This document shows, one piece after another, positions 53,304 to 61,986 of a stretch of 64,000 nt of DNA. The notes beneath the pieces were generated by a model. It did no database searches. It saw only the letters and a list, made by a program, of their open reading frames with translations, and was not told where the DNA came from. Position numbers and translations under genes: made by a program. This DNA comes from Falsirhodobacter deserti (lineage in GTDB: Bacteria; Pseudomonadota; Alphaproteobacteria; Rhodobacterales; Rhodobacteraceae): positions 1,897,811 through 1,961,810 of the forward strand of contig NZ_ML137218.1 of the NCBI RefSeq assembly GCF_004015795.1, read 5' to 3'. Numbering within the stretch: the first letter of the stretch is position 1; the number at the start of each line of letters is the position of its first letter.

Positions 53304-54053
53304 TCAAGCGCCGATGGAAGCGTCATAACCTTCGAAGGTCACATTGTCGGCAACGCGGCGGGCGGTTGCCTCCTCTTGCGGGGTGCGGATCGTCCAGCAC
53401 AGGATGGCTGCCCCCTGCGCCTTCAGATCCGCCACGCGGATGCGGTCCAGGTCCCGCGCCTGATGCGAGATGAAGCAGGCGCCCGCGCGATCATAATCGG
53501 GAATGTCCCGCAGCCGCGCGCAGGCTTCCGCGCCCAACTCCGGCCAATCGCCGGGCGCGTAATCGCAGGTGGTGATGCCGCGCGGGATATGCGGGGCAAG
53601 ATCCGCCATCAGGACCACAGTTTCGGGGTTGAACCCCATCAACGCCACCGGCCCGCGATATCCCTCCAGTGCCTTGGCCGTTGCCCGTTCCAGCGCGCCG
53701 GTAAAGGGCGTCTGGTCCTTGATCTCGATCAGCAGGGGCACCTGTCCATCCACGATTTCCAGCACCTCGGCCAGCGTCGGGATCGTCTCAACGCTGTCCG
53801 TCAGCACGATCTGCGACAGTTCGGCTGCGGTGCGGGCAGCAACAGGTCCCGCCTGCCCTGTCAGCCTGTCCAGCACATCGTCATGGAACACCACCGGCAC
53901 GGCATCCGCCGAAAGCTGAAGGTCGATCTCGATGGCATAGCCGGCCTTCATCGCCGCGCGGATGGCCGCGCGCGAATTTTCGATCCGCCCCGCCGTGCGA
54001 TCGTGCAAGGCGCGATGGGCGACGGGCAGGCGCAGGAAGTCGGGATGCAGCAT
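53304..54053 (-). CDS. Glycerophosphodiester phosphodiesterase
   Basis: A 249-aa TIM-barrel enzyme: VAHRALHDRTAGRIENSRAAIRAAM (HR..ENS), IEIDLQLSADAVPVVFHDD (E-D-H) and LIEIKDQ. It hydrolyses glycerophosphodiesters to glycerol-3-phosphate. No signal peptide, so cytoplasmic. Its ATG shares one base with the RidA stop (TGATG). Confidence 0.93.
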   Translation of the reverse strand: MLHPDFLRLPVAHRALHDRTAGRIENSRAAIRAAMKAGYAIEIDLQLSADAVPVVFHDDVLDRLTGQAGPVAARTAAELSQIVLTDSVETIPTLAEVLEIVDGQVPLLIEIKDQTPFTGALERATAKALEGYRGPVALMGFNPETVVLMADLAPHIPRGITTCDYAPGDWPELGAEACARLRDIPDYDRAGACFISHQARDLDRIRVADLKAQGAAILCWTIRTPQEEATARRVADNVTFEGYDASIGA

Positions 54054-54502
54054 CAGCGAAGCTCGAAGATCGCCTCGATCTCGACGGAAACGCCGCCGGG
54101 AAGCGAGGCCGCCGAAACCGCCGAACGCGCGTGCCGCCCCGCATCCCCGAACACCTCCACCATCAGGTCGGAAGCACCGTTGATGACTGCCGGCTGGTCC
54201 GTGAAATCGGGGGTGGAGTTTACGAAGCCCACCAGCTTCACCACCCGCGCGATCCGGTCCAGATCCCCGCCGCAGGCCGCCTTGGCCTGTGCGATTAGGC
54301 TCAGCGCGCAGAAACGGGCCGCCTCGCGCCCCTGCTCTGTCGTGATGCCATCGCCCAGCTTGCCGTTTGTGCCGCGGCTGATCTGGCCCGACACGAACAG
54401 CTGGTTCCCGGTCTGCACGAACGGAACATAGTTTGCCACCGGCGGGGGGGCGTCGGGCAGGCTGAGGCCCAGTTCGGCAAGGCGGTTTTCGATGGCGGAC
54501 AT
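54053..54502 (-). CDS. RidA-family deaminase-like protein
   Basis: A 149-aa protein with NYVPFVQTGNQLFVSGQISR, VVKLVGFVNSTPDF and RSAVSAASLPGGVSVEIEAIFEL, matching the YjgF/RidA family that hydrolyses reactive enamines or imines. It belongs to the longer RidA subgroup (about 150 aa). Coupled to the phosphodiesterase. Confidence 0.92.
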   Translation of the reverse strand: MSAIENRLAELGLSLPDAPPPVANYVPFVQTGNQLFVSGQISRGTNGKLGDGITTEQGREAARFCALSLIAQAKAACGGDLDRIARVVKLVGFVNSTPDFTDQPAVINGASDLMVEVFGDAGRHARSAVSAASLPGGVSVEIEAIFELR

Positions 54503-54560
54503 GGGAAGGCTCCTTCAGGGATCTGGCGGCAGGCTAGTGACGCCCCCGCCGTCTGACAAG

Positions 54561-55805
54561 TCAGCTTTCGCGGAACGCCCGGTCGAAATAGCTGGTCAGC
54601 GGATGCAGCAGATATGCCATGGGCGAACGGCTTCCCGTGCGGATGAATGCCTCTGCCGGCATGCCGGGCGTCAGCACCAGCCCCTCGGGCACGGCCAGTT
54701 CGATGCGGGCCAGATAAAAGCTGTTTCCCTGATCATCATGCATCGTATCGGGCGTGACCTGGATCACCCGCCCTTCCAGTTCCGGCATGGTCCGTGCCGA
54801 AAACGCGGGCAGGACCAGACGCACCGTCTGCCCCGCCCACACCTCGTCCACATTCAGGGGCGGGATGCGCGCCTGCACAAATAGGGGGTCATCCTGCGGA
54901 ACGATCTCCAGCAGCGGCTCTGCCGGTTTCAGCACGGCCTTGGGGCTGATAGTCAGGCCCAGCACCCTTCCCGCGATCGGCGCCCGGACTTCCAGCCGCG
55001 CGATCCGCTCCGACAGGGCGCGGCGGCGTTCGGCAAGCTCCCCCCGCTGGTGTTCGATGTCGCGCAGCCGGGAAATAGCCTCCTCGCGCCGCTGCGAGGC
55101 TAGGCCCAGCGCCTGCAGCCTGTATTCGCTGATCCGGCCACGGGCCTCGGCTTCCCGGGCGGCAAGGGCCCCCATCTCTCCCTCAAGGCGGGCCTCCTCG
55201 CGTTCAAGCGCGCGCACGCGGGCCCGCTGCGTCAGCCCCTGCTTCAGAAGTTCGCGCTGATCGGCCAGATCGTCGGCCACAAGTTCTGCCTGCCGCCGCC
55301 CCGCCTCTTTCTGGGCAAGGATACCGGTAATCTGATCGGCCACCTGTGCCTCGCGCCGTGAAAGCTGGTCAAGCTGCGCGGCCAGCGTATCGGCGCGGGC
55401 CGAGAACAGCGCGCGCTGGCCGGACATGACCTTCGCATCGGTCAGTTCAGCAGGAAAGACCACGGTGGCGGCGCCGTCCCGCTCTGCCTCCAGCCGGGCG
55501 CGGCGGGCGGTAAGTTCCGTCCATTTGCCCTGAACGACAGCATGTTCGAACCGCAGGTCCGCCCCGTTAAGGCGAACCAGAAGATCGCCCGCCTGCACCG
55601 CCTGCCCTTCCAGAACGGCAACATGATCCACCACGCCGCCATCGGGATGCTGGACCAGCTGGCGGTTCTGCGTCACCCGGATCTCGGCCGGGGCAACCAC
55701 CGCGCCATCGATGCGGGCGAGCATTGCCCACGCCCCGAAACCCGCGACCAGCAAGGCCAGCACGCCAAGGCCGAACAGGACGGGCGTCCTTATGGCGAAG
55801 GTCAT
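54561..55805 (-). CDS. HlyD-family membrane fusion protein of a type I secretion system
   Basis: A 414-aa protein: one N-terminal membrane helix (PVLFGLGVLALLVAGFGAWAML), biotinyl-lipoyl-like NRQLVQHPDGGVVDHVAVLEGQAV, a long coiled coil (about 95-255) and the second half of the lipoyl domain (IRAPIAGRVLGLTI). It bridges the ABC exporter to an outer-membrane channel. The ATG overlaps the ABC gene stop (ATGA). Confidence 0.92.
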   Translation of the reverse strand: MTFAIRTPVLFGLGVLALLVAGFGAWAMLARIDGAVVAPAEIRVTQNRQLVQHPDGGVVDHVAVLEGQAVQAGDLLVRLNGADLRFEHAVVQGKWTELTARRARLEAERDGAATVVFPAELTDAKVMSGQRALFSARADTLAAQLDQLSRREAQVADQITGILAQKEAGRRQAELVADDLADQRELLKQGLTQRARVRALEREEARLEGEMGALAAREAEARGRISEYRLQALGLASQRREEAISRLRDIEHQRGELAERRRALSERIARLEVRAPIAGRVLGLTISPKAVLKPAEPLLEIVPQDDPLFVQARIPPLNVDEVWAGQTVRLVLPAFSARTMPELEGRVIQVTPDTMHDDQGNSFYLARIELAVPEGLVLTPGMPAEAFIRTGSRSPMAYLLHPLTSYFDRAFRES

Positions 55806-57562
55806 GCCGCCCCCCTTTCGTGCAGGATGTCGCTATGGTTGCGCACCATCTGGCGCAGGATCGCCTCGCGCGGGCCGATGGCGCGCATGATGCCGCCTTC
55901 CAGCACCATAAGCCGTTCGCAATCGCGGATCGCGGCCGGGCGGTGCGTGATGACCAGTGCCGCCCCGCCCCGCGCCTTCAACGTGCGCAGGGCCGAGTGC
56001 AGCGCCTCCGTCCCCGCGGCATCAAGGCTGGCGTTCGGTTCGTCCAGCAGCAGCAGCACCGGATCGCCGTAAAGGGCGCGGGCAAGACCGATGCGCTGGA
56101 TCTGCCCGCCGGAAAGCTGCGTCCCGATGGCCGAGATGCGCGTGTCATAGCCCTGCGGCAGCGCAAGGATCATCTCATGCGCGGCGGCGCGGCGGGCGGC
56201 GGCCACAACCTGATCGGAATCCGGTGCATCCAGCCGCGCGATGTTTTCCGCCACCGTTCCGTCAAGCAGCGTTACCCGTTGCGGCAGATACCCAAGATGC
56301 CGGCCCAGCACATCGCCGTCATACTGATCCAGCGCCGCACCGCCCAGCCGGACGTGCCCCGTCTGGGCCGGCCATGTCCCGACCAGCGCACGGATCAATG
56401 ACGTCTTGCCCGCGCCTGAATCGCCGATCACGCCCAGCGCCTCGCCCGGGATCAAATCGAACCCGATGCCGCGCAGAACGGGAGCGGACGCACCGGGCGG
56501 AACGACCGTCAGATCCCGCACCTCAAGCCGCGCTTCTGGGCGCGGAAGCGAAAGGCGCGGAACGGGCGGGGGTTCTTCGGCCAGAAACCGGCCCAGCCGC
56601 GTCCAGCCTTCGCGGGCCCGCATCACCGCGCCCCAATGGCCGATGATCGTCTCTATCGGCGTCAGGGCCTTTCCCATCAGGATGGAGGTCGCGATCATCA
56701 CCCCGGCCCCAACTTCGTGCTGCAACACCAGCCATGCCCCAAGGCCCAGCATTCCCGATTGCAGCATCAGCCGCAGCGTCCGCGTCAACAAGGCGAACGC
56801 GCCGGTGATTGCCCCGCCTTCCACCCCGCGCACCAGCCCTGCCAGACGCGCCTGCTGCCAGCGCGCCAGAACCGCGCCGCGCATGCCCAGCGCGCGCACA
56901 ACCTCGGAATCCGCCAGCATCGCCTGGGCCATCCGCTCGGCCTCGGCATTCAGGCGCGACGCCCCGGCTGCTGGGCGTTCAGCCATCCGCCGGTTCAAAA
57001 GCGTCAGCGCCACAAGAACCGCGCCGCCTCCCACCGCCAGCGCCCCAAGCGCCGGATGAAACACGAAGATCAGCGCCGCAAAGAACGGCGTCCATGGCAG
57101 ATCGAACATCGCCAGCATCGCGGGCGAGGCGAACAGACGCTGCACAGCCTCAAGATCCGCCGAGGCCGCACGCGCGGGCAAATGATCGGGATCGCGCGAC
57201 AGCCGCCGCAGGGCGGCGCGGAACACGCGCGTATCCAGCGCCTGCTGAACCCGCGCGCCCAGCATCAGCATGATTCGACCACGCACCGCATCCAGCAGGC
57301 CCATCATTGCAAACAGGCCACAGGCCAGAAGCGACAGCGCCATCAGCGTTTCCGCAGAACGTGCCGCCAGAACGCGATCATACACCTGCATCATGTAAAG
57401 CGGGCCAGTCAGCATCAACACGTTGCAAACGCATGAGAAAATTGCGACTGCCGCGAAGGCGCCCCTTGACTGGCGCAGCGCCTGCCGCAGTTCGGGCGGC
57501 CCGCTTCTTGCTGTCATTGCTGCCATGATGCGCTTCGCCCCCAATCCTTCGGACGTTGTCAT
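55802..57562 (-). CDS. Type I secretion ABC transporter (permease-ATPase, PrsD-like)
   Basis: A 586-aa half transporter: six-helix membrane domain (about 25-300; LMLTGPLYMMQVYDRVLAARS is typical) and an ATPase with Walker A GDSGAGKTSL, signature LSGGQIQRIGLARAL, Walker B LLLLDEPNASLD and H-loop ITHR. It lacks a C39 peptidase, so it exports substrates with a C-terminal signal. The start is taken at 57562; earlier ATGs (57586, 57592) have no better site. No substrate or TolC gene is nearby. Confidence 0.92.
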   Translation of the reverse strand: MTTSEGLGAKRIMAAMTARSGPPELRQALRQSRGAFAAVAIFSCVCNVLMLTGPLYMMQVYDRVLAARSAETLMALSLLACGLFAMMGLLDAVRGRIMLMLGARVQQALDTRVFRAALRRLSRDPDHLPARAASADLEAVQRLFASPAMLAMFDLPWTPFFAALIFVFHPALGALAVGGGAVLVALTLLNRRMAERPAAGASRLNAEAERMAQAMLADSEVVRALGMRGAVLARWQQARLAGLVRGVEGGAITGAFALLTRTLRLMLQSGMLGLGAWLVLQHEVGAGVMIATSILMGKALTPIETIIGHWGAVMRAREGWTRLGRFLAEEPPPVPRLSLPRPEARLEVRDLTVVPPGASAPVLRGIGFDLIPGEALGVIGDSGAGKTSLIRALVGTWPAQTGHVRLGGAALDQYDGDVLGRHLGYLPQRVTLLDGTVAENIARLDAPDSDQVVAAARRAAAHEMILALPQGYDTRISAIGTQLSGGQIQRIGLARALYGDPVLLLLDEPNASLDAAGTEALHSALRTLKARGGAALVITHRPAAIRDCERLMVLEGGIMRAIGPREAILRQMVRNHSDILHERGAA

Positions 57563-57637
57563 CGCCGGTCGAGCCGAATATGGCATGAGCATATGGCGGT
57601 GACATTCTGTCACGACTTCATGAGGGATTGGTAGGAC

Positions 57638-58471
57638 ATGGCCATTAAGAAAGCATTGCTTCGGCTGCCGATGATGGCCGCCATCTCGGGACTTGCGCTG
57701 CTTGCCGCCTGCGGGCCCGCGCCGCACGCAACCGGCACCGCCGATCCGCAGGAAGAGGTGAACCGCCAGCGCCACAACTTCAACAAGGGCGTCGACCGCC
57801 ACGTGTTGCGCCCGGTTTCGCACACCTATGGCCATGTGCCCGGCCCCATCCGCACCGGCGTGTCCAACTTCGCCGAAAACCTTGAACTGCCAAGCGACGT
57901 GGTCAATGGCGTGCTTCAGGGCCGCCCGGGCAACGCACTTCAGAACACGGGCCGCTTCCTCGTCAACTCCACCATCGGGATCCTGGGCATCTTCGATCCG
58001 GCAAGCCACATCGGCATGCCCGCCAGGAAAACGGATTTCGGCGAAACGCTTTACACATGGGGCGTGGGAGAAGGCGTTTACGTTGAAAACCTGTTCTTCG
58101 GCCCGTCGACCGAACGTGACACCTGGGGCAAGATCGTGGACCAGATCGCCAACCCGCTGCACTTCCTGCTCGACAGTCCGGAAACCGGCTATACCACCGT
58201 CGCCAAGGGCGGCGAGGTACTGGATAAGCGCTACACCTATTCCGGTGCGTTCGATGACATCCTATATGACAGCGCGGACAGCTACTCGCAGGCCCGCCTC
58301 GCCTATCTCCAGAACCGGCGCTACACGCTGGAACAGAATGCGGGGGTTTCGGGAACTTCGGGCGGCGACGACGGGTTTATCGACCCATACGCCGACGCGT
58401 CCGGTGACGGGGCAGCCGCCCCGGCACCCGCTGATTTCATCGATCCCTACGAGGATGCCAATGCGCAATGA
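57638..58471 (+). CDS. mlaA: MlaA (VacJ) outer-membrane lipoprotein
   Basis: A 277-aa lipoprotein with a lipobox LLAAC (Cys25) and the MlaA core: NFNKGVDRHVLRPV, NFAENLELPSDVVNGVLQG, RFLVNSTIGILGIFDPA, DFGETLYTWGVGEG, PLHFLLDSPETGY. It removes misplaced phospholipid from the outer leaflet. The tail carries two copies of FIDPYxDA (about 246-253 and 264-271). mlaC follows with 11-nt overlap; the inner-membrane MlaFED genes are not here. Confidence 0.94.
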   Translation: MAIKKALLRLPMMAAISGLALLAACGPAPHATGTADPQEEVNRQRHNFNKGVDRHVLRPVSHTYGHVPGPIRTGVSNFAENLELPSDVVNGVLQGRPGNALQNTGRFLVNSTIGILGIFDPASHIGMPARKTDFGETLYTWGVGEGVYVENLFFGPSTERDTWGKIVDQIANPLHFLLDSPETGYTTVAKGGEVLDKRYTYSGAFDDILYDSADSYSQARLAYLQNRRYTLEQNAGVSGTSGGDDGFIDPYADASGDGAAAPAPADFIDPYEDANAQ

Positions 58472-59084
58472 TCTGACTTTCGCCCCCGCCCTGAGCCGCC
58501 GCGCGGTTACCGCCGGTCTGGCTGCGGGTGCCTGCTTCGTGGCGATGCCCTCGATGTCGCTTGCACAGGGCGGCGCCGATGCTGCCCGCCGCGCTGTTGA
58601 ACAGGCCGTGGCCGATGTGAACCGCATCATCGCCTCGGGCCAGTCGCAACAGCAGATGTATGCTGATTTCGAACGGGTCTTCGCCACCTATGCCGATGTG
58701 GCGACCATTGCGCGTTCGACGCTTGGCGTTGCCGCACGGCAGGCCACGGCCGCGCAGCTGCAAGCCTATACGCAGGCCTATCAGGGCTATGTCTCGCGCA
58801 AGTATGGTCGCCGGTTCCGCGAATTCGTGGGTGGCCAGATCGAGGTGACGGGCGTCCGCCCGATCAAAAGTTATTACGAGGTTGTCTCGACCGCCTATAC
58901 GCGCGGCAACTCGCCCGCCGATGTGCGCTGGCACGTGTCCACCAACAGCGGCAGCCCGAAGTTCTTCAACATCATCATCCAGGGCGTGAACATGCTCGCA
59001 TCCGAGCGGACCGAGGTGCAGGCCATCCTCGATCAGCAGGGCGGCAGCATCGACCGGCTGACGCAGGCGCTTCGCAGCGCCTGA
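58461..59084 (+). CDS. mlaC: MlaC periplasmic phospholipid carrier
   Basis: A 207-aa protein with a twin-arginine-like signal (LSRRAVTAGLAAGACF, ending SLAQ) and MlaC blocks YADFERVFATYADVATIARSTLG, YQGYVSRKYGRRFREFVGG and WHVSTNSGSPKFFNIIIQGVNML. It carries phospholipid between MlaA and the inner-membrane MlaFEDB. ATG 58461 follows GAGG inside mlaA. Confidence 0.93.
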   Translation: MRNDLTFAPALSRRAVTAGLAAGACFVAMPSMSLAQGGADAARRAVEQAVADVNRIIASGQSQQQMYADFERVFATYADVATIARSTLGVAARQATAAQLQAYTQAYQGYVSRKYGRRFREFVGGQIEVTGVRPIKSYYEVVSTAYTRGNSPADVRWHVSTNSGSPKFFNIIIQGVNMLASERTEVQAILDQQGGSIDRLTQALRSA

Positions 59085-59111
59085 TCGCCCTGCCGCGTTC
59101 GTGCAAAGGAA

Positions 59112-59139
59112 AAGGCGCCCCGCGGGGCGCCTTTTTTTT
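59112..59139 (+). terminator. Rho-independent terminator of mlaA-mlaC
   Basis: AAGGCGCCCC and GGGGCGCCTT form a 10-bp perfect stem with a 2-nt spacer, followed by six T. It stands 28 nt after the mlaC stop and before the convergent PBP1A gene. Confidence 0.95.
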
Positions 59140-59149
59140 CATGCCTGTC

Positions 59150-61357
59150 TTATCCGCCGAAGGCGCGCATGACATCGTTTATGATCCGTTCGGCAACGTT
59201 CGGCTCCTGCCGCTGCCGTTGCGGCTGCGGCTGGGGCTGCGCTTCGGCCACGGGCGCGTTTGTAGGGGCTGCCGGCGGGGTACGGGGTTCGGGCACGATC
59301 TTGCGCAGCGGCTCCTTCGGGGTACCCTGCTCCACCCGCGTCATCACCTCGCGCCAGATGTCGGCAGGAAGCCCCCCGCCCGTGGTGCCTTTCAGCGGCG
59401 TGTTGTCGTCATATCCCATCCAGACGCCAACCACGTAATCGGCGGTGAAACCCACGAACCACGCATCCCGCGCGGCCTGCGTGGTACCGGTCTTGCCTGC
59501 CGCCTCGCGCCCGTCGGGCAGACGGGCCCGGCGACCGGTCCCGTTCTCGATCACCTGCGTCATCATGTAGGTCAGCAGCTGCGCGGCCTCGTCCGAGATG
59601 ACACGTTCGCCCATGCCGCCTTCCTGCCCCATCAGCGGCGCGTCGTCGCCCCGCAGGCGCAGGCTGGTCAGGCCATAGGGTTCGACCGACATGCCGCCGT
59701 TCAGGATGCCGGCATAAGCGCCCGTCATTTCCAGCAGGGTCGCTTCGGACACCCCCAGCGCCAGCGAGGGGCTGTTCACGAGGTTGGAATGGATGCCGAA
59801 CTTCTGCGCAACATCAATCACCTTTTCGCGGCCGACCGCCTCGGACACGCGCACCGCAGGAATGTTCAGCGAATGGGCCAGCGCATGCGTCAGCGTCACC
59901 ACACCGCTGAAGGTGTGGTCATAGTTCGAGGGCGTCCATGGTCCCGATCCGGGAATGTTCAGCGTGAAGGGTTTGTCCTCCACGAAATCGGCCGGGCTAA
60001 ATCCGGCATCCATCGCAGCGGCATAAACGAAGGGCTTGAAGGCCGAACCCGTCTGCCGCCGCGCCTGAACCGCACGGTTGAATGATCCCGCGGGGGCCAC
60101 AGTGCGCCCGCCGACCATCGCGCGCACCGCGCCATCGGCCGACATCACGATGACCGCCGTTTGCGCCTTGGACCCTTCGCTGACCTTTTCCTTGAAAATC
60201 TGCGTCACCGCATCCTGAGCCGCGCGCTGGATGCGCTGGTCCATGGTGGTGTTGATGATCACATCCTCGGTCGTGTCGCGCGTCAGGAAATCGGGGCCCG
60301 ACTCCATCAGCCAGTCGGCAAAGAACCCGCCCGAACGGTCATTGGCCGCGCCCGAAAGCTGCGCCGGATGCGACCTCGCATACTGCGCCTGCTCGGCGGT
60401 AAGATAGCCCTGCTCCTCCATCAGACCGACAATCACATTCGCGCGGTCGATGGCACGCTGAAGGTTGTTCGTCGGCGCGTAATAGGACGGCGCCCGCAGA
60501 AGGCCCGCAAGCATCGCCGCCTCGGCCGGATCGACATTGCGCGCCGACTTGCCGAAATACCGTTCGGCAGCAGCCTCGAACCCGCGGGCACCCGCGCCAA
60601 GATAGACGCGATTGAAATAGATGGTCAGGATGTCGGCCTTGGAATACTTGGCCTCCATCGCCAGTGCGTAGGGCACTTCCTTGATCTTGCGCCACAGGGT
60701 GGTGGTGCGGCAGTCGGCCTCGTATTCCGCTTCGGTCGCCCAGCGAGAGGCGTCGTATTCCACGCCTAGGCACAGAAGCTTGGCCACCTGCTGCGTGATG
60801 GTGGACCCGCCATTGCCATCGAACGGACCGCGCCCCGCGCGCAGGTTGATCGCCACCGCCGACGCAATGCCGCGCGGGCTGACGCCGAAGTGGCGATAAA
60901 AGCGCCGATCCTCGGTCGCGACGACGGCATTGCGCAGGTTTTCCGACGCATCCTCGGATCGCAGGGTGCCGCCATAGGTTTCGCCGCGCCACGCAAAGGT
61001 GGCCCCTTCCCTGTCCAGCATCGTCACGGATCCGCGCACCCGCGCATCCAGCAGATCGTTCACCTGTGGCAGCGTGGAGGCGAAATACAGCGTCGCCCCG
61101 CCCAAAAGAACAGCCAGCACGAACGCGCCGCGCCATGCCACGCCCCAGACCACGCGGCGGATCAGCGTCAGAAGGCCGATGATCAGGGCCATGACCGGAT
61201 TGCGCCGCGGCCGCTTTGGCGGTTTGCGACGCGGTGCGGGCTTGCGCGGCCCGCCACCATTGCCGCCGTTTCCAGCGCCGGACGCGCCGCGCCCACCGCT
61301 TTTCTGCCCATAGCGCCGCTCCGCCACGAGGGGCGTGCGCCTTGTCGGTCCACTCAT
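59150..61357 (-). CDS. Class A penicillin-binding protein (PBP1A type)
   Basis: A 735-aa peptidoglycan synthase: a Lys/Arg/Pro/Gly-rich cytoplasmic start (1-55), one membrane helix (about 75-95), a glycosyltransferase domain (catalytic VVATEDRRFYRHFG, then GGSTITQQVAKLL) and a transpeptidase domain (SxxK in GSAFKPF, SLN in AHSLNIP, KTG in AAGKTGTTQ). It polymerises and cross-links the cell wall. The Gln/Pro-rich tail (QPQPQPQRQRQ) is unusual. ATG 61357 is chosen for the family start; the frame is open further. Confidence 0.95.
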   Translation of the reverse strand: MSGPTRRTPLVAERRYGQKSGGRGASGAGNGGNGGGPRKPAPRRKPPKRPRRNPVMALIIGLLTLIRRVVWGVAWRGAFVLAVLLGGATLYFASTLPQVNDLLDARVRGSVTMLDREGATFAWRGETYGGTLRSEDASENLRNAVVATEDRRFYRHFGVSPRGIASAVAINLRAGRGPFDGNGGSTITQQVAKLLCLGVEYDASRWATEAEYEADCRTTTLWRKIKEVPYALAMEAKYSKADILTIYFNRVYLGAGARGFEAAAERYFGKSARNVDPAEAAMLAGLLRAPSYYAPTNNLQRAIDRANVIVGLMEEQGYLTAEQAQYARSHPAQLSGAANDRSGGFFADWLMESGPDFLTRDTTEDVIINTTMDQRIQRAAQDAVTQIFKEKVSEGSKAQTAVIVMSADGAVRAMVGGRTVAPAGSFNRAVQARRQTGSAFKPFVYAAAMDAGFSPADFVEDKPFTLNIPGSGPWTPSNYDHTFSGVVTLTHALAHSLNIPAVRVSEAVGREKVIDVAQKFGIHSNLVNSPSLALGVSEATLLEMTGAYAGILNGGMSVEPYGLTSLRLRGDDAPLMGQEGGMGERVISDEAAQLLTYMMTQVIENGTGRRARLPDGREAAGKTGTTQAARDAWFVGFTADYVVGVWMGYDDNTPLKGTTGGGLPADIWREVMTRVEQGTPKEPLRKIVPEPRTPPAAPTNAPVAEAQPQPQPQRQRQEPNVAERIINDVMRAFGG

Positions 61358-61622
61358 GCCTGTCTGCCCTTGTCTGCGCCCGAAGTCTTGTTTTGTGGGC
61401 GCACCATAGCGGCAAACCTCAAGGATGTTTAGGCCAACTTCTTGCAGGCGGCGTTCCATCGCCGCCTGCATTTTAGGCAAGCACCCACCCGTTTGGACAA
61501 ATGAAAGGCCATGCGCTGCACCGGCTGCCTTATCGTTCGGCGGAACATTGTCCGGTGCCTGAAAAAACCGCCTTCTCGTCCTCAGGGGTCCGGCCGGGCC
61601 ATAATAACAAGGGGATGCACGG

Positions 61623-61961
61623 GTGAAACTGATCATTGCAGCCATCAAACCGTTCAAGCTGGAGGAGGTCCGCGAAGCCCTGACCGCCATCGGCGTTCGC
61701 GGGATGATGGTCACGGAAATCAAGGGCTTCGGCTCGCAGTCGGGACATACGGAAATCTATCGCGGTGCCGAATATGCGGTGAACTTCGTTCCCAAGGTCC
61801 GTCTGGAAATCGTCGTGACCGACGCGCTGGCCGAACAGGTGGTGGAAACGATCCGCATCACCGCCCGCACTGACAAGATCGGCGATGGCAAGATCTTCGT
61901 GCTGGACGTGGATCACGCCGTCCGCGTGCGGACCGGCGAATTGAATGACGATGCGCTTTGA
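61623..61961 (+). CDS. glnK: P-II nitrogen regulatory protein GlnK
   Basis: A 112-aa P-II protein: MKLIIAAIKPFKLEEVREAL, T-loop EIYRGAEYAVNFVPK with the modifiable Tyr (in GAEYAV), and TDKIGDGKIFVLDVDHAVRVRTGE. It senses 2-oxoglutarate and ATP and plugs AmtB when nitrogen is plentiful. GTG 61623 has AAGGGG upstream. It is followed by amtB after 25 nt, the standard pair. Confidence 0.95.
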   Translation: MKLIIAAIKPFKLEEVREALTAIGVRGMMVTEIKGFGSQSGHTEIYRGAEYAVNFVPKVRLEIVVTDALAEQVVETIRITARTDKIGDGKIFVLDVDHAVRVRTGELNDDAL

Positions 61962-61986
61962 TCGCGCGACAAGGGGACCGGTTCAA

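Noticed and set aside
51050-53473. 807-codon plus-strand frame
   Set aside because: Antisense to the FAD oxidoreductase and DUF482 genes; the composition is that of a reversed coding strand.
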